NCBI GenBank assembly: GCA_016215655.1
Contig: JACRIT010000086.1
Span: forward strand, 1-41,606
Source: Acidimicrobiia bacterium
GTDB taxonomy: Bacteria; Actinomycetota; Acidimicrobiia; Spongiisociales; UBA11373
Reading direction: 5' to 3'
DNA: 41,606 nt
Shown in pieces: positions 14,084 to 21,373 of this stretch. Every line of letters begins with the position of its first letter. Position 1 is the first letter of the stretch. Below the pieces are notes generated by a model. It saw nothing but the letters and a program-made list of their open reading frames with translations. It did no database searches and had not been told where the DNA came from. The position numbers and the translations under genes are program-made.

Positions 14084-14697
14084 GCGGTTTCTTCGAGTCG
14101 AACGCCGTCGAGGCCTCGAACTCCGTCGAGGCCTCGAACTCCGTCGAGGGCATCGATCATGGCGACGCGGCGGGCATGGCGCCCCTCTCCCCAGGGAGTG
14201 GCGAGCCATGCCTCGACGATCTGCCAGGCCAGCGCCTCGCCGATCAATCCGGCCCCGAGGGTGAGGACATTGGCGTGATTGTGCTCGCGGCTGTTGCGGG
14301 CCGAGGAGATGTCATAACAGAGCGCGGCGCGCACCCCGGCGATCTTGTTGGCGGCCATGGCGGAGCCGATGCCGGCTCCATCGACCACGATGCCCGCGGC
14401 GCACTCCCCGGTCGCCACTCGCCGCGCCACCGCCACGGCGAAGTCGGGGTAGTCGACCGGGTCGGTGGAGTCGGTACCGCAGTCCACGACGGTGTGTCCC
14501 GCTTCCCGAAGCCGGAACGCCAGGCGTTCCTTGAGGCGGTACCCGCCGTGGTCCGCTCCGATGGCGATGGATCCGGGGCCGGTGGCCGACGCCGGGACTG
14601 GAGCGGGTTTCGGGGCCGATGGAGTGGTCACGGCGTCGACGATCCGGGCGACGAGCGCGCGAACCTCGGTCTCGGACGGCAACTCCCTGTGGGCCAC
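14080..14697 (-). CDS. RpiB-like sugar-phosphate isomerase, BMC cargo, Cys-to-Asp variant
   Basis: The first gene of the operon, 205 residues. Residues 8-23 ([16 protein letters not shown]) form a predicted amphipathic targeting helix, then a Pro/Ala linker to about 42, then a RpiB/LacAB fold: [49 protein letters not shown]. Where the housekeeping RpiB has Cys65, this protein has Asp106, so either another base acts or the substrate differs. The C-terminus carries a short hexapeptide repeat (GVRGLD). GTG 14697 was chosen because it precedes the helix and has GATAAT 7 bases upstream; the frame continues further, but without family likeness. The natural substrate (ribose 5-phosphate, another sugar phosphate, or none) is open. 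Confidence 0.88.
   Translation of the reverse strand: MAHRELPSETEVRALVARIVDAVTTPSAPKPAPVPASATGPGSIAIGADHGGYRLKERLAFRLREAGHTVVDCGTDSTDPVDYPDFAVAVARRVATGECAAGIVVDGAGIGSAMAANKIAGVRAALCYDISSARNSREHNHANVLTLGAGLIGEALAWQIVEAWLATPWGEGRHARRVAMIDALDGVRGLDGVRGLDGVRLEETA
14101..14150. repeat. 18-base tandem repeat at the 3' end of the RpiB-like gene
   Basis: About two and a half copies of an 18-base unit (CCGTCGAGGCCTCGAACT on the plus strand), in frame, encoding repeated GVRGLD hexapeptides at the protein's C-terminus. Confidence 0.8.
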
Positions 14698-14704
14698 GCC
14701 GGCG

Positions 14705-14710
14705 ATTATC
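14705..14710 (-). promoter_or_regulatory. -10-like hexamer for the BMC operon (leaderless)
   Basis: GATAAT on the minus strand ends 7 bases before GTG 14697. It is the only promoter-like site seen for the nine-gene operon. Confidence 0.45.
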
Positions 14711-14730
14711 CCACGAAGTGCCCGGCCCGG

Positions 14731-14754
14731 CCGGAGCGCCGGAGATCCGGCACC
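14731..14754. promoter_or_regulatory. Possible operator: three 8-base direct repeats
   Basis: CCGGAGCG, CCGGAGAT and CCGGCACC follow one another in the 126-base divergent region between the BMC operon and the HTH gene. The site would suit a regulator acting on either promoter. It could also be chance in GC-rich DNA. Confidence 0.25.
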
Positions 14755-14799
14755 CACCGGGTCCCACCACGACCCGTTCCCGCCCCGCCAGGCCGGCTC

Positions 14800-14805
14800 T
14801 AACCT
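14800..14805 (+). promoter_or_regulatory. -10-like hexamer for the HTH gene
   Basis: TAACCT 18 bases before GTG 14824, with GGAGGAAG in between; a short leader with a ribosome site. Confidence 0.4.
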
Positions 14806-14823
14806 CGTCGTCGGAGGAAGATC

Positions 14824-15405
14824 GTGGACCCGGCATTCACCTGGGATCAGCCGAGGCAGCGGGCCCGACCGCGGGTGCGGTCGACGGCGCCGGCGGCGGG
14901 TGAGACGACGCGCATCACCTTGCGCGAGGCAGAGCACCGCTTCGGGGTCTCGGTGGCCACCCTGCGGACGTGGGCGCGCAAGAAGGCGATCGATGCGGTC
15001 ATGACCGGCGCCGATGCCGGCCGCCAGTGGATGGTCACCCCGGAGTCGGTGGCCCATCATCTCTCCCGCAGCCCGCGACCGGCCCCGCGCTCCGCACCGA
15101 AGACGCCCCCCCGCTCGGCGTCGCAGAGGACCGCGACCGGACCGACCGGCGATGGCACCGCCATGCTCGTTCCCCGCGACGCCTGGGATCGGCTCATGGA
15201 TCAACTGGGAAACCTCCACGAGGCAGGACTCCTGCTCGCCGAGGCCCGCGAGCGCGCCGCCAAGGCGGAGACCGAGGCAGGATTCCTCCGGGAGCGGCTC
15301 GCCGAGTTGCGCGCCGAGCGTGACGAACTGAGGGTCCGGGCCGTGCGAGACGCCACCTCGTCAGCCGCGCCTCGCCGGCGCCGATTCTTCGGACGCCACC
15401 GGTGA
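14824..15405 (+). CDS. HTH (MerR/excisionase-like) protein with coiled coil
   Basis: A 193-residue protein. Residues about 32-80 look like a helix-turn-helix of the MerR/excisionase kind (ITLREAEHRFGVSVATLRTWARKK, with a wing ending in TPESVAHHL). A Pro/Ser/Arg-rich linker follows, then a coiled coil at about 125-175 (AEARERAAKAETEAGFLRER) and an Arg-rich end. It is not a recognised named regulator. GTG start with GGAGGAAG at 14813-14820. It is divergent from the BMC operon across 126 bases, so it could regulate that operon. It may equally be a general DNA-binding protein, since an HTH plus coiled coil is also seen in chromosome-associated proteins. Confidence 0.7.
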   Translation: MDPAFTWDQPRQRARPRVRSTAPAAGETTRITLREAEHRFGVSVATLRTWARKKAIDAVMTGADAGRQWMVTPESVAHHLSRSPRPAPRSAPKTPPRSASQRTATGPTGDGTAMLVPRDAWDRLMDQLGNLHEAGLLLAEARERAAKAETEAGFLRERLAELRAERDELRVRAVRDATSSAAPRRRRFFGRHR

Positions 15406-15457
15406 CGGTGCTCCCACCCGTAACGATCCCGGAACGCCGGCGTGGGAGGATCGCCTC

Positions 15458-16381
15458 GTGATCCCCTCCCCGGCATCCGACATCCTCGCCATCAGTGGGT
15501 TGCGTTTCGCCTATGGCGACATCGTCGCCATCGACGGAGTGGACCTGGTGGTGCCCCCGGGTCGCATCGGCCTGGTCGGCGCCAACGGTGCGGGCAAGAC
15601 CACGCTGCTCAAGATCCTGCTCGGCGTGCGTCCTCCCGCCGCGGGCACGATCTCGGTGCTCGGCCACGATCTCGGCCACGGCGCCATCGAGGTGCGCAGC
15701 AGGGTCGGGTGGATGCCCGAAGGCGAGTGCCTGCCTCCCGACCAGACGGCGGCGGACTTCCTCGGCTATGCCGCCGAGCTCGGCGGGCTCCCGCCACGCG
15801 CCGCCCGTCAACGCGCCAGCGACGTCCTCGGCCTGGTCGGTCTCCACGAGGAGCGCTTCCGCTTCATCGGGGAGTTCTCCACCGGCATGAAGCAGCGGGC
15901 CAAGCTCGCCCAGGCGATCGTCCATGACCCCGAGCTCGTACTGCTCGACGAGCCCACGGCCGGGCTCGATCCGGAGGGCCGCGAGGAGATGCTCGACCTG
16001 GTGACCCGGCTCGAGGACTTCGGCATCAACGCCGTGATCTCATCGCACGTCCTCACCGACATCGAGCGCACGTGCGACTGGGTGATCATGCTCGATGGCG
16101 GCAAGGTGCTCCGGTCAGGACCGCTGTCCGACCTCTCCACGATGGACGAGGCGGAGCTCGAGGTGATCGGCGATCTCGAGGCCGTCGCCGCCGCCGCCCG
16201 CAGGCTCGGCGCCGAGGTGCGGGTCCACGGGGTGGCGCTGGTGATCTCCCAGACGGGGGGTGCGGCGTTCGACACCGCCCGCGACGCGGTGATCGCCGCC
16301 GACGCCGCCATCAGGCGCCTTGGACCGCGCCGCACCACCCTCGAAGACGTGTTCCTGGAGGCGGGAGCCGTCGATGGCTGA
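15458..16381 (+). CDS. ABC transporter ATP-binding protein (ABC-2 type), pair 1
   Basis: A 307-residue ATPase subunit. Walker A GANGAGKTT is near residue 42, the signature FSTGMKQRAKLAQAI near 140, Walker B LVLLDEPTAGLDPEG near 160, and SSHVLTDIERTCD near 195. A C-terminal domain of about 80 residues follows. The STGMKQR-type signature is usual for ABC-2 exporters. GTG start with GGGAGG upstream. The permease gene begins 8 bases before this one ends. Cargo is unknown. Confidence 0.9.
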   Translation: MIPSPASDILAISGLRFAYGDIVAIDGVDLVVPPGRIGLVGANGAGKTTLLKILLGVRPPAAGTISVLGHDLGHGAIEVRSRVGWMPEGECLPPDQTAADFLGYAAELGGLPPRAARQRASDVLGLVGLHEERFRFIGEFSTGMKQRAKLAQAIVHDPELVLLDEPTAGLDPEGREEMLDLVTRLEDFGINAVISSHVLTDIERTCDWVIMLDGGKVLRSGPLSDLSTMDEAELEVIGDLEAVAAAARRLGAEVRVHGVALVISQTGGAAFDTARDAVIAADAAIRRLGPRRTTLEDVFLEAGAVDG

Positions 16382-17243
16382 AGGTGTCGTCTTCGACCTC
16401 GGATACCGGCCGCACGAGGGAGAGCGCCTCGGGCGGTCGGGTGCCCGCCGTGCCCTCTACAAGGACGGACTGCGTCGTGTGCTCGGGTTGCGCCGCAAGA
16501 TGCGCCGCAAGGTGTTCCCCCTGGTGCTCATGGCGGTGTCCATCCTGCCGGCGTTGTTCTTCGTCGCGCTCTCCGTCGTGGCAGGCGAGTTCGATCAGAC
16601 GGTCGACTTCTTCGACCACCCGCAGTATTTCGACCTCACCGGGTCGATGGCACTGATCTTCATCGCCCTCGCCGCCGGCGAGTTGCTGATCCCCGACCGG
16701 GTGCACGGCACCCTTCAGGTCTACGCCTCACGACCCCTGACCACGGTCGACTACCTCATCGGGCGTGGCGCGGCGCTCGCCACCGTGGTGATCTCGTTCC
16801 TCTGGTTCCCCCATCTGGTCCTGTTCCTCGGCCGGGCCTGGGTGTCGTCCGAGGGCTTCGGGTCGTATGTGACCTCGGAGGCCGGGGTGCTCCTCACCAC
16901 CCTGGCGGCCTCGGTGGTGTACTTCGCCGCATTCGCACCGCTCGCCTTCGCCGTGGCCAGCGTCTCGAAACGCGCCGCCCTCGCCGCCGGTGTGTTCCTC
17001 GGGGTGATCACCATCTCCGGGCCGACCTCGGCGTCACTCGTCGATGCAGGGTTCCCGTCCCTGGGATTGTTCGCCTTCCAGCACCACCCCGGGTACGTGA
17101 AGGACTGGATCCTCGACAGCTCGACGCACTCCTGGATCCCGGAACGAGCCGGCTATGACCCGATCCTCTCGGTCGTGGTGATCGTCACGGTGGCGGTGGC
17201 ATCGTGGCTGGTGGTGCTCTTCCGGCAACGGAGGATCACATGA
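16374..17243 (+). CDS. ABC-2 type permease, pair 1
   Basis: A 289-residue membrane protein with about six hydrophobic segments, the first after a basic stretch (RKMRRKVFPLVLMAV). AAGELLIPDRVHGTLQVYASRPLTTVDYLIGR is the typical ABC-2 loop after the second segment. ATG 16374 overlaps the ATPase gene, and its own stop overlaps the next ATPase start (ATGA). It probably works with the ATPase encoded just before it. Confidence 0.85.
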   Translation: MAEGVVFDLGYRPHEGERLGRSGARRALYKDGLRRVLGLRRKMRRKVFPLVLMAVSILPALFFVALSVVAGEFDQTVDFFDHPQYFDLTGSMALIFIALAAGELLIPDRVHGTLQVYASRPLTTVDYLIGRGAALATVVISFLWFPHLVLFLGRAWVSSEGFGSYVTSEAGVLLTTLAASVVYFAAFAPLAFAVASVSKRAALAAGVFLGVITISGPTSASLVDAGFPSLGLFAFQHHPGYVKDWILDSSTHSWIPERAGYDPILSVVVIVTVAVASWLVVLFRQRRIT

Positions 17244-18175
17244 CCGCGGGTCCCGCCTTCTCCGCGGCGGCCACGATCGAGGTGACCGATGTCTCGAAGT
17301 GGTTCGGCCAGAAGGTGGCCGTGTCCGACCTGTCGTGCTCGTTCGGCCCCGGGCTCACGGGCCTCCTCGGTCCCAACGGTGCGGGCAAGACCACGTTGTT
17401 GCGCATGCTGTGCGGACTGCTCCGTCCCTCCGACGGCTCGGTACGCGTGCTCGGCGTAGATCCGCGACGCGACCCGTCGGTCTATCGCAGGCTCGCACTC
17501 GTGCCCGAAGAAGACGCCGTGTACGGAATCCTCACCGCCCGCCAATTCGTGCGGTTCGCCGCCGATCTCACCGGGGTAGCCCGGGACCGCGTCGCCGAGG
17601 CCATCGAGGCCGTGGATCTCGCCTCGGCCGCGGATCGTCCCATCGCCGGATTCTCCAAGGGAATGCGCCAGCGCGCCAAGGTGGCAGCCGCACTGGTCAC
17701 CCGGCCCGAGGTCCTCATCCTCGACGAGCCGCTCAATGGGACCGACCCGGTGCAACGCGCCCACCTCATCGCGGTGTTCCGCCGCCTCGCTGCCGAGGGA
17801 CGCACCGTCATCGTGTCCTCCCATGTCCTGAGCGAGGTCGAGCGGATGGCCGACCGGGTCCTGGCGGTGGTGGACGGCAGGCTCGCCGCCGCCGGGGATG
17901 TGCCCTCGATCCGCCGGGCCATGGCCGACATCCCGTACCGGGTCCGCATCGATGTCGGCGGCACCCGCGCGGTGGCCGCTGCCCTTCTCGCCGAAGACGT
18001 CGTCGGGTCGGTGGCCGTCGACGGGGGAAGGATCCACGTCGAGACCACCGACCTCGTCAGGCTCGGCCGGGTGGTGCCCCGCATCGCCGAGACGGCCGGG
18101 GCCCGCCTCACCGGATTCGAACCGGAGGACGAGTCGCTCGAGAGCGTGTTCCGCTATCTGGTCCACCGCCGATGA
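17240..18175 (+). CDS. ABC transporter ATP-binding protein (ABC-2 type), pair 2
   Basis: A 311-residue ATPase: Walker A GPNGAGKTTLLRM near residue 45, signature FSKGMRQRAKVAAAL near 140, Walker B VLILDEPLNGTDP near 162, and SSHVLSEVERMAD near 197. ATG with GGAGG upstream; ATGA overlaps at both ends tie it to its neighbours. It is similar to, but clearly different from, the pair 1 ATPase, so the complex may be heteromeric or there may be two exporters. Confidence 0.9.
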   Translation: MTAGPAFSAAATIEVTDVSKWFGQKVAVSDLSCSFGPGLTGLLGPNGAGKTTLLRMLCGLLRPSDGSVRVLGVDPRRDPSVYRRLALVPEEDAVYGILTARQFVRFAADLTGVARDRVAEAIEAVDLASAADRPIAGFSKGMRQRAKVAAALVTRPEVLILDEPLNGTDPVQRAHLIAVFRRLAAEGRTVIVSSHVLSEVERMADRVLAVVDGRLAAAGDVPSIRRAMADIPYRVRIDVGGTRAVAAALLAEDVVGSVAVDGGRIHVETTDLVRLGRVVPRIAETAGARLTGFEPEDESLESVFRYLVHRR

Positions 18176-18918
18176 CCGCGTTCCTCGCCGTCGCCCGGGT
18201 CACCCTTCGCCAGTTGCTCGGCGGCAAGCGGCTGCTCGCCTTCGGCCTGCTGGCCCTCCTCCCCTCGGTCGTGATGTTCCTGACGACGCGCACCGCCTCG
18301 GATCGTGCGGTCGTCGAGCGATTCCACGATGCCCCCCTCGTGATCATCTTCCTCATCGTGCTTCCGGTGGTGTCGCTCATCCTCGGCGCCAGCTCGCTCG
18401 GTGACGAGCGCCGCGACGGCACCCTGTCGTTCCTCATCCTCCGCCCGGTGCCCCGATGGCTCATCGCCGCCGCCAAGCTCGGAGCCGCCTGGGTCGCCAC
18501 CACCGTCATCGTCGGCCCGGCGGCCGCGCTCGCCTCCGGGGTCGTCGGGCTTCGTGCGGGCGACTGGTCGCTCATGGGACCGGCGGTCCTCGCGGCCTCG
18601 CTCTCGGCTCTCGCCTACATCTCCGTCTTCCTGCTCCTCGGCTACTTCACGTCGCGTGCCGTGCTGCTCGGCCTCGTCTACGTGTTCATCTGGGAGAACG
18701 GGATCACGTTCGCCGCGGCTTCACTGGCCAATGTGTCGCTCTTCCGCATCGGCCTCAGCGCCTACGCCGGTCTCGTCCCGGAGTCACAGAGTCAGCTCGG
18801 CGAGGCGCTCGGCTCGGTGACACCCGGTGCCGGCGGCGCGGCAGCCAAGGCGATCGTCATCGCGGTCGTCGCGGTGGCCGCGGCGGCCTCACTTCTGCGA
18901 CGACGCGACCTGCTCTGA
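18172..18918 (+). CDS. ABC-2 type permease, pair 2
   Basis: A 248-residue membrane protein with about six hydrophobic segments. SSLGDERRDGTLSFLILRPVPRWLIAAAKLG is the ABC-2 signature loop. The C-terminus is RRRDLL, a short basic end common in this family. It is the last of four overlapping genes. Cargo is unknown; no substrate-linked gene is next to it. Confidence 0.87.
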   Translation: MTAFLAVARVTLRQLLGGKRLLAFGLLALLPSVVMFLTTRTASDRAVVERFHDAPLVIIFLIVLPVVSLILGASSLGDERRDGTLSFLILRPVPRWLIAAAKLGAAWVATTVIVGPAAALASGVVGLRAGDWSLMGPAVLAASLSALAYISVFLLLGYFTSRAVLLGLVYVFIWENGITFAAASLANVSLFRIGLSAYAGLVPESQSQLGEALGSVTPGAGGAAAKAIVIAVVAVAAAASLLRRRDLL

Positions 18919-18970
18919 CGCGTTGAGGCCGAGCGGTCGGTAGCATCGACTCCAACGAAGGGAGTGAATC

Positions 18971-19591
18971 ATGGATCTCGATTTCCTCAAGGAAGTCGGT
19001 GAGTCGCTCAAGGGAACCAACATCGACACCGCCGACGAGTTCGAGAAGGCCCTCGTGGCGCGGGTGAAGGCCCTGAGGCTCCGCGTGACCGACCTCGACA
19101 TCCAGTACGACAAAGGTGTCGCCACGGTGATGGGCATCGCCGCCGATCAGGCCACCAAGGAGAAGGTCCTTCTCGCCGTCGGCAACGTCAAGGGTGTCGC
19201 CAGGGTGAAGGACAGCCTGGCGGTGGGCATGTCCTCCAAGGAGCAGGTCGAGCTCCGCAAGGCCGCTGCCGCCCGCGCCGGGATGGCGTCGGGCCAGGCG
19301 AAAGTCGTCGCACAGAAGGCCGCCGAGAAGGCGCGCAAGGAGGCCAAGGCGAAGTTCGAGCTCGAGATGCGCCGTGCCGCCTTCAAGAAGGAGCTCGATG
19401 CGCGCAAGAAGGCCGCCGATCAGACCGGGACGATGCACACCGTCAAGAAGGGCGAATCGCTGCGCAAGATCGCCAAGAAGTACTACGGCGATGAGTCGAA
19501 GTGGAAGGCCATCTTCGAGGCGAATCAGCCCATGATCAAGAAGGCCGACCTCATCTACGTCGGCCAGGTGCTGCGGATTCCCAAGGTCTAG
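18971..19591 (+). CDS. BON-LysM domain protein (YgaU/Kbp-like)
   Basis: A 206-residue protein. A BON domain lies at about residues 20-90 (VTDLDIQYDKGVATVMGIA, ending GVARVKDSLAV). A charged Ala/Lys-rich helix follows at about 92-150. A LysM domain ends it (MHTVKKGESLRKIAKKYYGD, LIYVGQVLRIPKV). E. coli Kbp/YgaU has the same BON and LysM domains joined directly and binds K+; the long helix is an insertion here. There is no signal peptide, so it is probably cytoplasmic, and K+ sensing is an inference from that family. ATG with AAGGGAG upstream; TAGCAT at 18941-18946 may be its promoter. Confidence 0.85.
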   Translation: MDLDFLKEVGESLKGTNIDTADEFEKALVARVKALRLRVTDLDIQYDKGVATVMGIAADQATKEKVLLAVGNVKGVARVKDSLAVGMSSKEQVELRKAAAARAGMASGQAKVVAQKAAEKARKEAKAKFELEMRRAAFKKELDARKKAADQTGTMHTVKKGESLRKIAKKYYGDESKWKAIFEANQPMIKKADLIYVGQVLRIPKV

Positions 19592-19610
19592 GCACCAGAC
19601 ACCAGGCAAC

Positions 19611-19644
19611 CGGGAGCGCGGGCGGAGTACCGCCCGCGCTCCCG
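19611..19644 (+). terminator. Strong hairpin terminator after the BON-LysM gene
   Basis: Fifteen bases (19611-19625) pair perfectly with 19630-19644 around the loop AGTA. It lies 20 bases after the BON-LysM stop; a T-run is lacking. Confidence 0.7.
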
Positions 19645-19651
19645 CGTCACG

Positions 19652-19672
19652 GGGTAACGGGCAACGGGTGAC
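19652..19672. repeat. Heptad tandem repeat array E
   Basis: GGGTAAC, GGGCAAC, GGGTGAC, ending 8 bases before the murJ promoter. A CACCAGA/CACCAGG pair at 19592-19605, on the other side of the terminator, may be part of the same array. Confidence 0.65.
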
Positions 19673-19680
19673 GCACCGGT

Positions 19681-19686
19681 TACCGT
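19681..19686 (+). promoter_or_regulatory. -10-like hexamer for murJ (leaderless)
   Basis: TACCGT ends 7 bases before ATG 19694. Confidence 0.45.
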
Positions 19687-19693
19687 CCCACCG

Positions 19694-21241
19694 ATGACCT
19701 CTCGGACGCCCCACGGCCTCTACCGGCGCATGGGGATCGCGGCCGTCATCGTCGCCGGCGGGGTCCTGGTCTCGCGTCTGCTCGGCCTGGTCCGTCAGGT
19801 GGTATTCGCCTGGCTGCTCGGCGCCAGTGCCACCGGCGACGAGTACTTCGTGGCGTTTCTCATCCCCGACCTGCTCAACTACCTCCTCGCTGGCGCCTAC
19901 ATGGCGATCACCCTGATCCCGCTGCTCACCCGGCGCCTCGCCGTCGGAGACGAGGCGGATGCGCGGCGCGCCTTCTGGGCGATCACCCGGCCCCTCACCA
20001 TCGGCATCACCCTCCTCGTGATCGTCGCCATGCCGTTCGTCGAGCCGCTCCTGCGCCTCGTCGAACCCGGCTTCACCGACGAGCAGGCGGCCAACGCCGC
20101 CCGCCTCACCCGCATCGTCCTTCCCGCGCAGATCTTCTTCGTCCTCGGCCAGTTGCTCACCGCGTGGCAGTTCGCCCGCGAGAAGTTCGTCATCCCCTCG
20201 CTCGGGCCGATCGTCTACAACGTGGCGATCATCGTCGGCGGGCTCATCGGAGGGCTGGGGCGTGACGACCCTTCGGCGGACGGGTTCGCCTGGGGAGCGC
20301 TGGCCGGTGCGGTGCTCGGCATCTTCGCCCTCCAGGCCTGGGGGGCATGGCGGCACGGTCTGCGGTTCCCGGGCGAGCGCATCCGCCGCCATCCGGCACT
20401 GCGCCGGTATCTCGCCCTGGCGGTGCCGCTCATGCTCGGCCAGTCGCTGGTCGTCTTCGATGAGCAGCTCGGCCGGACCTTCGGTTCGCTCCACGCCGAT
20501 GGCGGGGTGTCGTGGCTCACGTTCGGCCGCCAGACGATGCTCGTCCCCGTCGGGGTGATCGCCCAGGCCGCCGGGGTGGCCGCCTACCCCTTCCTGGCCC
20601 GGCTGGCCGCCGAGGGCAAGCACGCCGAACTGGCTCAGGCCGTGGGACGCGCCGTGCGCTACGTCATCGTCCTCAGCCTCGCCGCGGCGGCGGCACTCAT
20701 CGCCCTGTCCGAACCCGTGGTGCGGCTCCTCTACGAGCGGGGCTCGTTCGATACCGCCGACACCGTCGCCACCGCAGGCACCGTGGTGTTCTTCGCCATC
20801 GGGGTGCCCATGTGGGGGATCCAGCAGATCCTCGCTCGCGGCTTCTACGCCCGGGAGGAGATGTGGGCGCCGGTGGTCATCGGGACGGTGGCGACCGCGG
20901 TGGCGATCCCGGTGTATTGGATGCTCGACCAGGCCCTCGGCGTCGACGGCCTGGCGCTCGCATCGAGTGTTGCCATCACCGTCTACACCGCGGCGCTCGC
21001 CGTGATGTGGTACCGGCGCACCGGCTGGCCCGAGGCGCGTCGAGTGGCCATCACCGGACTGGGGACGCTGCCGATGGCCGCCGCCGGTGCGCTCGCCGCC
21101 TTCTGGCTCGCCTCGTGGCTCGGAGACGGCCTGGGCGACGGCTGGGTCGTGGATGCCATCGCCGTCGGCGCCGGCGGCCTCGCCGCCGTGTCCATCACCC
21201 TTGGCCTCCCCTGGGTGCGACGCGACCTCCGCCGCCCCTGA
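19694..21241 (+). CDS. murJ: Lipid II flippase MurJ (MviN family)
   Basis: A 515-residue membrane protein with about 13-14 hydrophobic segments. It belongs to the MOP-type flippases that move lipid II across the membrane for peptidoglycan synthesis. SRLLGLVRQVVFAWLLG at residues 25-41 is the MurJ opening with conserved Arg residues, and FLIPDLLNYLLAGAY follows; LLYERGSFDTADT and ILARGFYAREEMW are further MurJ motifs. There is no kinase-like cytoplasmic extension, unlike the mycobacterial MviN. Single gene with a leaderless promoter; converges with sodN. Confidence 0.9.
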   Translation: MTSRTPHGLYRRMGIAAVIVAGGVLVSRLLGLVRQVVFAWLLGASATGDEYFVAFLIPDLLNYLLAGAYMAITLIPLLTRRLAVGDEADARRAFWAITRPLTIGITLLVIVAMPFVEPLLRLVEPGFTDEQAANAARLTRIVLPAQIFFVLGQLLTAWQFAREKFVIPSLGPIVYNVAIIVGGLIGGLGRDDPSADGFAWGALAGAVLGIFALQAWGAWRHGLRFPGERIRRHPALRRYLALAVPLMLGQSLVVFDEQLGRTFGSLHADGGVSWLTFGRQTMLVPVGVIAQAAGVAAYPFLARLAAEGKHAELAQAVGRAVRYVIVLSLAAAAALIALSEPVVRLLYERGSFDTADTVATAGTVVFFAIGVPMWGIQQILARGFYAREEMWAPVVIGTVATAVAIPVYWMLDQALGVDGLALASSVAITVYTAALAVMWYRRTGWPEARRVAITGLGTLPMAAAGALAAFWLASWLGDGLGDGWVVDAIAVGAGGLAAVSITLGLPWVRRDLRRP

Positions 21242-21259
21242 GCGGCCCGGACGCGGAAA

Positions 21260-21283
21260 GGAGCGGCTCCAGAGCGCCGCTCC
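21260..21283. terminator. Hairpin after murJ
   Basis: GGAGCGGC (21260-21267) pairs with GCCGCTCC (21276-21283) across 8 bases, in the gap between convergent murJ and sodN. Confidence 0.55.
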
Positions 21284-21301
21284 CTCCGGGGTCACCCCGA
21301 T

Positions 21302-21333
21302 GATTCACCGCACGGCTAGGCGTTCGGTGAATC
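21302..21333. terminator. Second hairpin between murJ and sodN
   Basis: GATTCACCG (21302-21310) pairs with CGGTGAATC (21325-21333) across 14 bases. It is the less GC-rich of two hairpins in this gap and may serve sodN. Confidence 0.45.
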
Positions 21334-21373
21334 GATCCTAGACAACGAGCCGGGCGCCGGGCGACCCGGGCCG

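Noticed and set aside
9353-14697. Carboxysome, propanediol or ethanolamine microcompartment
   Set aside because: No RuBisCO, carbonic anhydrase, diol dehydratase, glycyl-radical enzyme or ethanolamine ammonia-lyase is present; DeoC with the RpiB-like protein points to the SPU class.
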